A stretch of DNA of 64,000 bases from Planktothrix rubescens CCAP 1459/22 (GTDB taxonomy: Bacteria > Cyanobacteriota > Cyanobacteriia > Cyanobacteriales > Microcoleaceae): NCBI GenBank assembly GCA_904830895.1, contig LR882958.1, positions 1,978,001 to 2,042,000 on the forward strand, given 5' to 3'. The stretch's first letter is position 1, and each line of letters starts with the position of its first letter. This document shows positions 1-7,970 of the stretch, piece by piece. A model generated the notes under the pieces. The model was not told where the DNA came from. It made no database searches and saw nothing but the letters and a program-made list of their open reading frames with translations. Made by a program: the position numbers and the translations under genes.

Positions 1-1
1 A

Positions 2-397
2 CAACCCTTAGAAGATACAGAGTTATTGGGACTATATGGTAATAATTCGTTTTGGTTTTTACCAACATCAGGGGAAAATCTAGGTCAAGCCTTTTTATTT
101 GCCCTTGGGCCAATGGAATGCGAACTAACTGGGCCATTTTTTACTTCTGATCAAAAAACCCTATTTATTGCTGTCCAACATCCGGGGGAAAAGAACCAAA
201 CTCGCCGGGATATGGCAACAAAAACCCTCGAATTTGCTTTACAAACCACCCAAGGAGAAGAATTTATCCAAACTCGTCAAGTTCCTTGGGGATCAAATTG
301 GCCCAGTAAACAAACCAATGATCCACCCAAACCATCATTAGTGGCAATTCGACGGATAAATTCTGAACAAATTGTAGAGAAGCCAAACCCTCTCTAA
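2..397 (+). CDS. PhoX-like phosphatase (DUF839), C-terminal part only
   Basis: The reading frame is open from the first bases of the window, so this is the 3' end of a larger gene; about 131 residues are visible. The segment resembles the C-terminal end of the PhoX/DUF839 family, whose members are secreted calcium- and iron-dependent alkaline phosphatases with a beta-propeller fold. Typical pieces are a propeller-like strand with FTSDQKTLFIAVQHPGE and a final strand ending PSLVAIRR. Active-site residues lie in the missing upstream part, so activity cannot be judged. The gene ends about 160 bases before the porin and probably has its own terminator or promoter boundary there. The family call is from motif recall, not a search. 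Confidence 0.7.
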   Translation, partial: QPLEDTELLGLYGNNSFWFLPTSGENLGQAFLFALGPMECELTGPFFTSDQKTLFIAVQHPGEKNQTRRDMATKTLEFALQTTQGEEFIQTRQVPWGSNWPSKQTNDPPKPSLVAIRRINSEQIVEKPNPL

Positions 398-455
398 GTA
401 AAGGTTATACCGATTGAATCCGGTTGAAAACAAGTCTTAACTTTTGTTCCCCCAC

Positions 456-483
456 TTGACTGTGGAAAAACTATAGTTAAGAT
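456..483 (+). promoter_or_regulatory. Candidate sigma-70 promoter for the SLH porin
   Basis: A TTGACT -35 element is followed after 16 bases by TAAGAT, about 75 bases before the porin start. An alternative -10, TATGAT, lies just downstream but at a poor spacing of 21. No experimental support; weak match at -10. Confidence 0.3.
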
Positions 484-560
484 ATGATACTATTGGTTCA
501 GTCGAGCTAGGGACTCCCTTGCTTTGTGGTATTTTAAGTGTCGGTGTGAGAATTGAGATG

Positions 561-2513
561 ATGAACAAAGTTTTATTGAACACTCTAAAGCATAGTCCAG
601 GCGTTCTGGGAGCAGCTATTCTCTTAACGAATGCAGCCTTCGCAACCGAGGCTCCATCGGAGAAATTGGCAAATGCGACAGATACAGCGACCATCACCCT
701 CGAAGCTGCCCTTGCAGTTCCGACAACTGGACAGAATAATGAGTTGCAACCTCAAGCCAATTCCGAGTCATCCGCAGAGCAACTAGCCCTGTCTTTGACC
801 CCTGATGTTGCGGTTGAACCCACCAATTTAGTCAATGGTGAGGCTACAAACGAGAACGAACCGCAGACTTTTGCCACGGCTCAAAAGTTAAACATCCTAA
901 CTTCAGAGGCTTCGGCCCCACTACAAACTGCTCAAGCTTCTGAGTTCCAAGTGGCTCAGATGTCATCAACTGAGCCGAGCGAAACCAGCGTCTCAGGCTT
1001 AGAACAAATTAATGAATATGCTGAAGCTGCCGATGCCCTAGAGCAAGTCACTTCAGTTTCTCAATTATCTGACGTTCAACCCACTGACTGGGCATTCCAG
1101 GCTTTGCAATCCTTGGTTGAACGCTATGGTTGTATCGCGGGTTATCCCGATGGAACCTTTAAAGGCAACCGGGCCATGACTCGTTTTGAGTTTGCCGCGG
1201 GTTTAAATGCCTGTTTAGAACGGGTTAACGAACTAATTGCGGCGTCTGTAGCCAATTTGGTCACCCGTGAAGATTTAGCCGTTCTGCAACGGTTACAAGA
1301 AGAATTTGCGGCGGAATTAGCCACTCTACGCGGTCGTGTCTATGCCTTAGAAGCTAGAACTGCCGAATTAGAAGCCAATCAGTTCTCTACTACCACCAAA
1401 CTCCGTGGAGAAGTCATCTTCTGGGGTGGAGACGCCGCCGGAGATCGGGCTACTTATAACGTAGTGGGTCAGTTCGCTCACCAGGATAGTGATCCAACGG
1501 AAGCCTATTTTGGCTACCGCGTTCGTTTGAACTTTGATACCAGCTTCACGGGCCAGGATTTATTGAGAACTCGTTTACAAGCTCGATCTATTCCTAACCT
1601 GTCTGCCTTTAACGTCACCAATACCTTGATGACTCGTACCTCCATCGATGGTGTGGATAATGGTGTCGTATTAGATGATTTGTACTACCGTTTCCCCATC
1701 GCCAATGCCAAAGGCCAAGTCTACGTTGGAGCTCGGGGTCTTGACAATGATGATATCTATGATACAGTAACCCCCTTTGGTGGTTCTGGGGATGGGGCGC
1801 TCTCTCGCTTTGGTCGCTATAATCCGACTACCTTCCGAGGGCCTGAAGGAACGGGTGTGGGTCTGAAATATGCCTTCAGTGATCAGTTTAAAGTCAATTT
1901 AGGCTACTTGGCTGACCAGGCCAGTTCATCTTTAGCCAACCAAGGTCAGGGTATATTCAATGGTGGCTACAGTGCGGGTCTGCAATTGGTGTTTAAACCC
2001 AGTCCTAAGATTGGTGTGGGTTTAGAGTATAACCACCGCTACTTCACCAATGACAGTGTGTTTGTCTCTGGGGGAACAGGAAGTTGGATTGCCAATAGAC
2101 CCTTTGGTCAAAATGCAACCACCACCGAAAACCTGGGTTTCCAAGCCAACTGGCGGATTTCCAAAAACTTTGAGTTGGGTGGCTGGTTTGGTTCCACCTG
2201 GGCTAACCAAAAGAATGGCGGTAATGACAGTGCGACCATTATTAACTGGGCTGTTTCTTTGGCGTTCCCCGATGTCCTGAAAGAAGGCGGCTTAGGTGGT
2301 TTAATTGTCGGTATGCCTCCTAAAGTAACCAGCCATGATATCAGTGCTTTAGAAGATAGAGATACCTCCATTCACATTGAAGGTTTCTACCGCTATCCTC
2401 TCAACGACTACATCGCCATTACTCCTGGTTTCTATGTAGTTACTAACCCCGACCAAAATAGCAATAACAATACAATCGTGGTCGGAACTCTGCGGACTCA
2501 ATTCCGCTTCTAA
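561..2513 (+). CDS. SLH-domain outer-membrane porin (iron-uptake porin, OprB type)
   Basis: Predicted outer-membrane beta-barrel channel of the cyanobacterial SLH-porin family, often called iron uptake porins. The 650-residue protein starts with a basic and hydrophobic signal peptide ending near AAFA. A low-complexity Ala/Gln/Glu-rich stretch follows to about residue 160. An SLH domain (about 163-225, containing PTDWAFQALQSLVERYG and YPDGTFKGNRAMTRFE) would bind the cell wall. A short coiled coil (ELATLRGRVYALEARTAELE) precedes the OprB-like barrel, which ends in the terminal Phe typical of outer-membrane proteins (RTQFRF). Two adjacent ATG codons exist; I use the second because it aligns with the MSKILLK start of the paralogue at 26.2-28.1 kb. 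Transported substrate is inferred from the family only. Confidence 0.9.
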   Translation: MNKVLLNTLKHSPGVLGAAILLTNAAFATEAPSEKLANATDTATITLEAALAVPTTGQNNELQPQANSESSAEQLALSLTPDVAVEPTNLVNGEATNENEPQTFATAQKLNILTSEASAPLQTAQASEFQVAQMSSTEPSETSVSGLEQINEYAEAADALEQVTSVSQLSDVQPTDWAFQALQSLVERYGCIAGYPDGTFKGNRAMTRFEFAAGLNACLERVNELIAASVANLVTREDLAVLQRLQEEFAAELATLRGRVYALEARTAELEANQFSTTTKLRGEVIFWGGDAAGDRATYNVVGQFAHQDSDPTEAYFGYRVRLNFDTSFTGQDLLRTRLQARSIPNLSAFNVTNTLMTRTSIDGVDNGVVLDDLYYRFPIANAKGQVYVGARGLDNDDIYDTVTPFGGSGDGALSRFGRYNPTTFRGPEGTGVGLKYAFSDQFKVNLGYLADQASSSLANQGQGIFNGGYSAGLQLVFKPSPKIGVGLEYNHRYFTNDSVFVSGGTGSWIANRPFGQNATTTENLGFQANWRISKNFELGGWFGSTWANQKNGGNDSATIINWAVSLAFPDVLKEGGLGGLIVGMPPKVTSHDISALEDRDTSIHIEGFYRYPLNDYIAITPGFYVVTNPDQNSNNNTIVVGTLRTQFRF

Positions 2514-2552
2514 ATCAGTAAACAGTTATCAGTGTAAGAATTAACAATTAAG

Positions 2553-2598
2553 AGTTAAGAGTTAAGAGTTAAGAGTTAACTCTTAACTTCTTTTTTTT
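2553..2598 (+). terminator. Terminator built from heptamer repeats
   Basis: Tandem AGAGTTA heptamers run into the perfect palindrome GTTAAGAGTTAACTCTTAAC (2568-2587), followed after three bases by eight T residues. It sits between the convergent porin and kinase genes. The palindrome could stop transcription from the left. Confidence 0.6.
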
Positions 2599-2610
2599 AC
2601 TGATAACTCA

Positions 2611-4626
2611 TTAAGGCATTCGCCAAATTTTAATGGTTTTATCCTCACTACCACTAACTACAATTTGACCATTTGAACTTACATCTAAAGCATTAATAGG
2701 TTTATCATGACCCCACAAAGTCACCCGTTTTCTGCCCGTTTTTAGATCCCAAATAATTACACTATCACCCCCACTCACAAGAGTCTTACCATCCTTTGTG
2801 ATTGCCAATGATTTCACAGGACTATTATTAGCTTTCCAGACTTCTTTTTGTTCTCCCGTATCTGGGTTCCATAGCCGAATCGTACCATCATCGCTGGCAC
2901 TAATTAGGGTTTTGCCATCTGGATGATAAATCAGAGCATTAATGCTACCGTCATGACCTGAGATACTTCGTTTACGAGTGCCCGTCTCCAAATTCCATAA
3001 CCGAATTGTTTGGTCTGAGCTTCCACTGGCTAGAGTTTGACCATCAGGACTAAATGCAAGGGCATGAATTGCGCCTTCATGACCCGTAAACATGAATTGT
3101 CGAGATCCCGTATTTAAAGGCGTAATCAGAATAGTTTTATCATCACTCCCACTGGCTAAGGTCTGACCGTCAGGACTGAAAACAACGATATTTACACCTT
3201 CAGTATGTCCTTCAATTGTTCGTGTTTTCTTTCCATTCTTTAAATCCCACAGACGAATCGTTTTATCATTGCTACCACTGGCTATGGTTGCATTATTGGG
3301 ACTAATAGCCAAAGCCTTGACCCAACTAGAATGGGCTGCAATCGTTCGTGGTTTGACATCTGTTGTTAAATTCCAAATTTTAATTGCCCCAAAACTCCCC
3401 ACAGCCAGGGTTTTATTATCGGGGCTAATCACAATAGCATAAATTTCACCAACGGCTCGTTCGTACCTCTCTAAAAAAATACTGCCTGGCAATCCTTTTA
3501 AAATTAAAATTGGATTAGCCGGGATAAATCCATAACGGATATAGCCATCAATTTGTGTATAAACTCCGCCCAATACCATTAAGGATGTTCCTAAAACCCA
3601 GAAGTATTTAAGCTGAATTTTAGGAAATTTAATTTTAGGAATAGAAAAATTAAACCCACTATTCCAATTTTGCTTGACTTGCTTTTTGTCCGTAGGGGAA
3701 GGCGGGGGAACTTCTTTTTCTTCGCCTAGAGGTTTAATATCTTCTAAACATTTCAAGATTGCTTGCGGAGTCTGAGGGCGATTACCCGGAAAAGGGGCCA
3801 TCAAAAAATCAATAGTTCCCGCAAATTGATCAGAAAGATTGGGTGCGCCCTTTCGCCACAATAACTTTCCAGTTCGAGGATTTTCTGGATAAGCAGTGGG
3901 AGGTTTTCCCGTTAATAAATAAATAAAAGTTCGTCCCAGGGCAAAAAAATCGGATTGAGGAACAGCTTTGCCATTCGTTTGTTCTGGGGGTGTATATCCA
4001 GGGGAAACAATCCCGGTTACATTTTGCCCCTGTTCTACCTTAGCAATATAGGTTCCTGAAACTTCCCTTGCAGTTCCAAAATCAATTAATACTAACTGTC
4101 CATTGGGTTTCCTCATAATATTTTGAGGCTTAATATCCCGATGGAAGTATTGCAAATTATGAACTTGCTCTAGGATCTCAGTCAGTTCTCTTAACCATTC
4201 CAAAGCGTGTTCTTGACTGATGGGTTCTTTTTTTCGTTCTTTCATCCAGTCTTGTAAATTTAGCCCTTCAATTTTCTCCATCACCAAACAGTGAAGGGCT
4301 TCGTCACTCCCTTTGGGAAGATAGGTAAAATAGCCATCGGGATCAACTTTAGGAATTCCAGGATGATTAAGCTGACTCAAAACTTTCGCTTCTTGTTTGA
4401 ACAAAGCGACGGCTTTAGGATGATTTTTTAATAAAACTTTTACAACCTTACATTTGCCTTGATCATCAATTTCAAAGGTTTTGCCAAAACCTCCTCCTCC
4501 AAGTTGTTTGATCACACGATACCGTCCTTCCAGCAAAAGATCCGAGCCACATTGACAGCAAGTGCGCCGATTCTCGTTTGCCGGATCAGTTGGATTTGGA
4601 CACTTAGGATTAAGGCAATAACTCAC
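2611..4626 (-). CDS. Serine/threonine protein kinase with C-terminal WD40 repeats
   Basis: Predicted Hanks-type kinase fused to a WD40 propeller, an architecture common in filamentous cyanobacteria. Counting from the GTG start (671 aa), residues 4-26 hold a Cys-rich, zinc-ribbon-like segment (YCLNPKCP, then CCQCG). The kinase domain follows, with G-loop GGGGFG at 43-48, catalytic HRDIKPQN and DFGTA. After a Pro-rich linker there is one membrane segment (YFWVLGTSLMVLGGVY) and about seven WD repeats with SPDGQTLASGS and IRLW signatures. The frame is open for 30 more codons upstream, but related proteins begin at the SYCLNPKCP motif, so GTG 4626 is chosen; no strong ribosome site supports either. 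Target proteins are unknown. The upstream side is invaded by transposon debris. Confidence 0.88.
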   Translation of the reverse strand: MSYCLNPKCPNPTDPANENRRTCCQCGSDLLLEGRYRVIKQLGGGGFGKTFEIDDQGKCKVVKVLLKNHPKAVALFKQEAKVLSQLNHPGIPKVDPDGYFTYLPKGSDEALHCLVMEKIEGLNLQDWMKERKKEPISQEHALEWLRELTEILEQVHNLQYFHRDIKPQNIMRKPNGQLVLIDFGTAREVSGTYIAKVEQGQNVTGIVSPGYTPPEQTNGKAVPQSDFFALGRTFIYLLTGKPPTAYPENPRTGKLLWRKGAPNLSDQFAGTIDFLMAPFPGNRPQTPQAILKCLEDIKPLGEEKEVPPPSPTDKKQVKQNWNSGFNFSIPKIKFPKIQLKYFWVLGTSLMVLGGVYTQIDGYIRYGFIPANPILILKGLPGSIFLERYERAVGEIYAIVISPDNKTLAVGSFGAIKIWNLTTDVKPRTIAAHSSWVKALAISPNNATIASGSNDKTIRLWDLKNGKKTRTIEGHTEGVNIVVFSPDGQTLASGSDDKTILITPLNTGSRQFMFTGHEGAIHALAFSPDGQTLASGSSDQTIRLWNLETGTRKRSISGHDGSINALIYHPDGKTLISASDDGTIRLWNPDTGEQKEVWKANNSPVKSLAITKDGKTLVSGGDSVIIWDLKTGRKRVTLWGHDKPINALDVSSNGQIVVSGSEDKTIKIWRMP

Positions 4627-4955
4627 ATTGATCGAGAACCCAGATCTAGGTTGAAGAGTTGTTGTTAATTTATATCTAGGTTTTTGTTCAAATTTAGCTT
4701 TATTAAACAGCAACACGGTTAGGTGTGACTCCGCACTTAACCAATTTAGTTAAGTTTTTAGGTTGTTTAATTATGCTCAATTTAAAAACCTGTGACAATA
4801 ATAGCACTCCAGACGCAAATTTGACATTAAGATTCTCCACTATGACAGCTTGGCTATCGCTGACCAACTTATGACTAAGTTTATGTAGAAAATCTTGCCG
4901 GGAATTACTAACTCGTTCGTATAATGCGGCCACAATTTTTCTATACTTTTGTCTT

Positions 4956-5014
4956 GACTGACTCCCACTTCGACTGGGGCTCTCCTGAGCGTAGCCGAAG
5001 GGCTCAGTACAGGC
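4956..5014. repeat. Small palindromic repeat inserted in TnpB relic
   Basis: The segment around CTGAGCGTAGCCGAAGGGCTCAGTACAG contains arms such as GCCGAAGGGCTCAG and matches a type of intergenic palindrome often seen in cyanobacteria. It interrupts the conserved TnpB block in frame. Family identity is from memory. Confidence 0.45.
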
Positions 5015-5043
5015 TTTTTGTTTACGCGCTAATTTCTTTGACA

Positions 5044-5180
5044 CCGATTATACTGATTAAGAGGATTAACGCGGATTATATTCCTTGCTTCGCACTAAAT
5101 TATTTATCTAATACGAAGTTAAAGATGTAATCGGTGAAATCCTCTTAATCCGTGAGAAATCCGTGATTAATCTTTGGGCT
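5044..5180. repeat. AATCCGTG-type inverted repeat
   Basis: The arms ACTGATTAAGAGGATTAACGCGGATT and its near reverse complement (AATCCTCTTAATCCGTG) face each other about 55 bases apart. The same motif recurs at 12000-12139 and 57652-57686. Confidence 0.5.
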
Positions 5181-5329
5181 AGTAGTGCTTTTTGCAATGC
5201 AGTTGGATACAGACGGACTTGTACAGCTTGATTTAGCACTCGATTTGCACCTCCTGGTCCGAATATCTTACTACATACTACTAAAAACAGTAGAGATAAT
5301 CGGAAAGATGGGGTCAACTCCGTACCTAC

Positions 5330-5400
5330 GTTGACCCGCCTTTCATCCCACCGCTTACCTGGGTACAGTTAGAGCGGGGGACTTCCCGGCGGTGTAAGTT
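5330..5400. repeat. Possible IS200/IS605-type end structure
   Basis: This segment can fold: CCCACCGCT pairs with AGCGGGGG around an inner TACCTGGGTA hairpin, next to GGGGACTTCCCGG. On the minus strand it ends in GGTGGGATGAAAG, which resembles the conserved right ends of cyanobacterial tnpB elements. The nearest TnpB relic lies on the wrong side for this to be its own right end, so it may be a solo end from another copy. Identification is tentative. Confidence 0.35.
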
Positions 5401-5490
5401 AAAAATACCAAGGATTTAGTTTCGGTGATCCTTGTGTTTTACCCAAGGTCTGAAGAACCTCAATATCCACTATTCCATGATTATTTTCTT

Positions 5491-5554
5491 ATGAGCCTAA
5501 ATATTGTTACGTTGGTTGGTCGCGCTGGTGGCGATCCAGAAGTCAAATACTTTG
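5491..5554 (+). CDS. ssb: Single-strand DNA-binding protein SSB, exon 1
   Basis: First 21 codons plus one base of ssb, coding MSLNIVTLVGRAGGDPEVKYF and the first G of a Glu codon. This is the start of the OB fold of cyanobacterial SSB, which coats single-stranded DNA in replication and repair. Immediately after the exon the sequence becomes GTGCGAC, the 5' end of a group II intron, and the reading frame would otherwise stop six codons later. Joined to 7971-8266 it gives an unbroken frame of 360 bases (119 residues plus stop), the normal length for this family. No duplicate ssb is seen in the window. Confidence 0.9.
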
Positions 5555-6190
5555 GTGCGACTCGTTAAGCGTAAAAGTCATCAACATCTGATAGCGTAAC
5601 GCTTGGAAGGAATTGTAGATAAGATACAAGTCCTTGATAACTTAATTCCTGAGTGGGTGAGATTTCCAAGAAATGTTACAAACTTAGCAAATCTTTAGAA
5701 ATCAATTCCCACCGTCTAAATGCAAGACGAAGCAATGCTCCCACTGGAGAGACTGACCATCAAACTGGTGAAGCGGGGCATAACGGAGGTAACTGGTGAA
5801 CCTATCAGGGAATCCCTTCTAGCCCAGATGAGCATGAGTAAGGAAACTAAATCTGCGACTGAACCAACGTCATTGACAACAGCCTACATAGGTTATCGGC
5901 TGGGCCAAAAGGCAAGGATAAGGGCTAGGCATCTCGAAGTGTGACCTAGAGCATTCCCAAAGAAACCCGTTGGATAGCAGGACTCTAACCTCATCGCAAA
6001 GCAGGAATTAGGAACGAGATAACTTCTTGTGTAATCTCTCAGGAGGTCGAAAACCTGAGTAGGCAGTCAAGCCGCATGATGCTAAGAAGCGAGATTGATT
6101 CAGAAGCCAACGCCTTTAGGAAATCTAAAGGATATGCTGACGGAATCACGGTGATTTGGAGATAGAAAATCAAGTAAAGGTGCAAATGTC

Positions 6191-7942
6191 ATGAACACGG
6201 CTCTTAAACCGATGTATGAATGGGAAACAATAAACTGGGCAAAAGTCCAGAGATATGTTTTCAAGCTTCAAAAGAGAATCTATCAAGCCTCTGAACGTGG
6301 TGATGTTAAGGCAGTTCGTAAGTTACAAAGGCTGTTGACTAATTCGTGGTATGCCAAAGTTCTGGCGCTCAGGAAAGTGACCCAAGATAACAAGGGTAAA
6401 AATACTCCCGGCATTGATAGGATAAAGCGTCTTCGCAATCCTCAGAAAATCAGGTTAGCCAAAGAGTTACACTTCAATGACAAATCCGACCCCACCAAAA
6501 GGGTATGGATTCCAAAACCAGGCAAAGAGGAAAAAAGACCTCTGGGAATACCCACGATGACGGATAGAGCGAAACAAGCCCTAATGAAACTGGCCCTTGA
6601 ACCCGAATGGGAGGCTAAATTTGAGCCTAACTCTTATGGATTCAGACCAGGGCGGTCAGCACATGACGCAATAGCGGCAATTTTCAATGGCATCAATCAA
6701 AAACCGAAATATGTTCTTGACGCTGATATTGAAAAGTGTTTCGACCAAATTAACCATTCAAAATTACTCGATAAATTAGAAACCTCACCCACCTTTAGAC
6801 GGCAAATCAAAGCATGGCTAAAATCAGGGGTTGGGTCAGGCGAAAAACTATTTCCAACGGATGAAGGAACTTCGCAAGGTGGGGTCATATCGCCCCTATT
6901 GGCAAATATCGCCTTACATGGGATAGAAAACGCCCTAGAAGGTAAATTCAGTCGGAGAGTCGGCAAAACCAGTCAAAAGCGTGACATAAGCTTTGTAAGA
7001 TATGCCGATAATTTTGTAATTATGGATGAAGATTTAGAAGTAATCCTCAAAGCAAAATTAGTAATCGAAGAATGGTTAAAAGAAATAGGGCTAACCCTCA
7101 AAGAAAGCAAAACCAGAATCACCCATACCTTTGAAAATCACGAAGGAAAAACGGGATTCGACTTTCTAGGTTTCAATATCCGACAATACCCATGTAGTGA
7201 CAAACAAAGTGGGTCAATCGGCGGAACTGAAAATAAAAGAGGACATAAAACGCTCATTAAACCCAGTAAAGAAGCTATTCAAAGACAACTGGCTAAAATT
7301 GATGACCTATTGAAAAGGAATCGTACCTCAAGCCAAGAGCAAGTTATTAACGCCTTAAATCCAGTAATACGGGGTTGGGCAGCATACTACTCAACGGTGG
7401 CAAGCGCAGATACCTTTAGCAAAATGGACAGCATAATTTTTTCCAAGTTGCGAGGATGGGCTAACAGAAGAAGTGGACGAGGACAGAACAAAACTGAAAT
7501 CATTTCAGCTTACTGGGGGGTCAACAGAGGATTAGGCTGGAAATTTATCACCCAAGATAATAAATATGTACTGGAACTACACCAGAACATGAAAATTCGT
7601 CGCCATATCAAAGTAAAAGACTCAAAAAGTCCTTTTAACGGAGATTGGGCATATTGGGGACAAAGATTAAGCCAACATCCAATGCTAAGAAATATGGCAT
7701 CCAAACTTCTTAAAAAACAAGAAGGAAAATGTAACCACTGTAATTTGAGATTCATTAGTAATAGCTTGCTTGAAATCCATCACATTGATAGAAATCGGGC
7801 AAATAACAAAATTAATAATCTTGAGTTACTACACACGCATTGCCACGACATCAGACACGCAGAAAGAGGTACTCTAACCAGCCAAGTCACTGAGGAGCCG
7901 TGTGAAGCGAAAGTTTCATGCACGGTTCTGAACGAGAGGTAA
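6191..7942 (+). CDS. ltrA: Group II intron-encoded reverse transcriptase/maturase with HNH endonuclease
   Basis: The 583-residue protein helps its intron splice and, if active, copies it into new DNA sites. RT blocks are clear: NSYGFRPGRSAHDAI (about 145), DADIEKCFDQINH (about 177), GTSQGGVISPLLANIALHGIE (about 226) and the catalytic box at 271-274. That box reads YADN rather than YADD; the second Asp codon GAT is AAT here. Domain X (maturase) lies around RGWAAYYST (about 393). A C-terminal HNH nuclease is complete: CNHC, IHHIDRNRANN, LLHTHCHDIRH. The ATG at 6191 follows an AAAGG box. Its last codons overlap domain V and VI. Maturase and nuclease parts look intact; RT activity is uncertain because of the N274 change. 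Confidence 0.92.
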   Translation: MNTALKPMYEWETINWAKVQRYVFKLQKRIYQASERGDVKAVRKLQRLLTNSWYAKVLALRKVTQDNKGKNTPGIDRIKRLRNPQKIRLAKELHFNDKSDPTKRVWIPKPGKEEKRPLGIPTMTDRAKQALMKLALEPEWEAKFEPNSYGFRPGRSAHDAIAAIFNGINQKPKYVLDADIEKCFDQINHSKLLDKLETSPTFRRQIKAWLKSGVGSGEKLFPTDEGTSQGGVISPLLANIALHGIENALEGKFSRRVGKTSQKRDISFVRYADNFVIMDEDLEVILKAKLVIEEWLKEIGLTLKESKTRITHTFENHEGKTGFDFLGFNIRQYPCSDKQSGSIGGTENKRGHKTLIKPSKEAIQRQLAKIDDLLKRNRTSSQEQVINALNPVIRGWAAYYSTVASADTFSKMDSIIFSKLRGWANRRSGRGQNKTEIISAYWGVNRGLGWKFITQDNKYVLELHQNMKIRRHIKVKDSKSPFNGDWAYWGQRLSQHPMLRNMASKLLKKQEGKCNHCNLRFISNSLLEIHHIDRNRANNKINNLELLHTHCHDIRHAERGTLTSQVTEEPCEAKVSCTVLNER

Positions 7943-7970
7943 AAATGGTGACATTTTTATCGACTCTAAT
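7895..7970 (+). ncRNA. Group II intron domains V and VI (catalytic core and branch site)
   Basis: Domain V is exactly 34 bases (7895-7928): arms GAGCCGTGTGAAGC and GTTTCATGCACGGTTC close a GAAA tetraloop, with the AGC triad near the 5' end. Domain VI follows: GGTAAAAATG pairs with CATTTTTAT around a GTGA loop, closed by GAG/CTC, with A7963 the likely bulged branch nucleotide. The last bases TAAT fit the 3' splice consensus. Confidence 0.9.

Larger units (their letters stand above)
4703..5218 (-). pseudogene. Decayed TnpB-like (IS200/IS605 OrfB) gene
   Basis: Two out-of-register pieces read leftward. The first (5176-5218) has the TnpB N-terminal signature VRLYPTALQKALLAQ. The second (4770-5044) matches the central TnpB region: LARKQ, then YRKIVAALYERVSNSRQDFLHK and the VIVENLNVK beta strand that precedes the first catalytic region. 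Nothing after VENLNVK resembles the RuvC core or the C-terminal zinc ribbon, so the gene cannot make an active nuclease. A short palindromic repeat coding TEPFGYAQESPSRSGS splits the LARKQ-SRQKYRK motif, and an AATCCGTG-type repeat separates the two pieces. The remnant ends against the kinase gene start. Confidence 0.72.
5555..7970 (+). mobile_element. Group II intron inserted in ssb, with RT/maturase ORF
   Basis: A 2416-base retroelement. It starts with GTGCGAC (consensus GUGYG) and ends ACTCTAAT, obeying the AY rule. Near the 3' end is a classic 34-base domain V and a domain VI with a candidate branch A at 7963, eight bases from the end. The region 5555-6190 is the structured domain I-IV RNA and contains no convincing gene. 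The intron sits in the sense direction of ssb, so it can be spliced from the ssb transcript. The encoded protein and domain V type suggest the cyanobacterial/chloroplast-like (CL) class. Boundaries were set by restoring the conserved SSB sequence KYF-ESGS-VVCNLTLAVNRR, and they agree with the intron consensus at both ends. Confidence 0.93.

Noticed and set aside
4627-4716. Upstream extension of the Ser/Thr kinase
   Set aside because: Open for 30 codons but starts only with GTG, lacks a ribosome site, and related kinases begin at the SYCLNPKCP motif.
5720-5944. A 74-codon open frame within the intron before the RT gene
   Set aside because: It overlies the ribozyme domain I region, has no ribosome site and no protein similarity; it is a by-product of structured RNA sequence.
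6191-7942. Reverse transcriptase as a possible retron, DGR or defence RT
   Set aside because: Domain X, HNH nuclease, a 34-base domain V, GTGCG start and clean restoration of ssb identify a group II intron.
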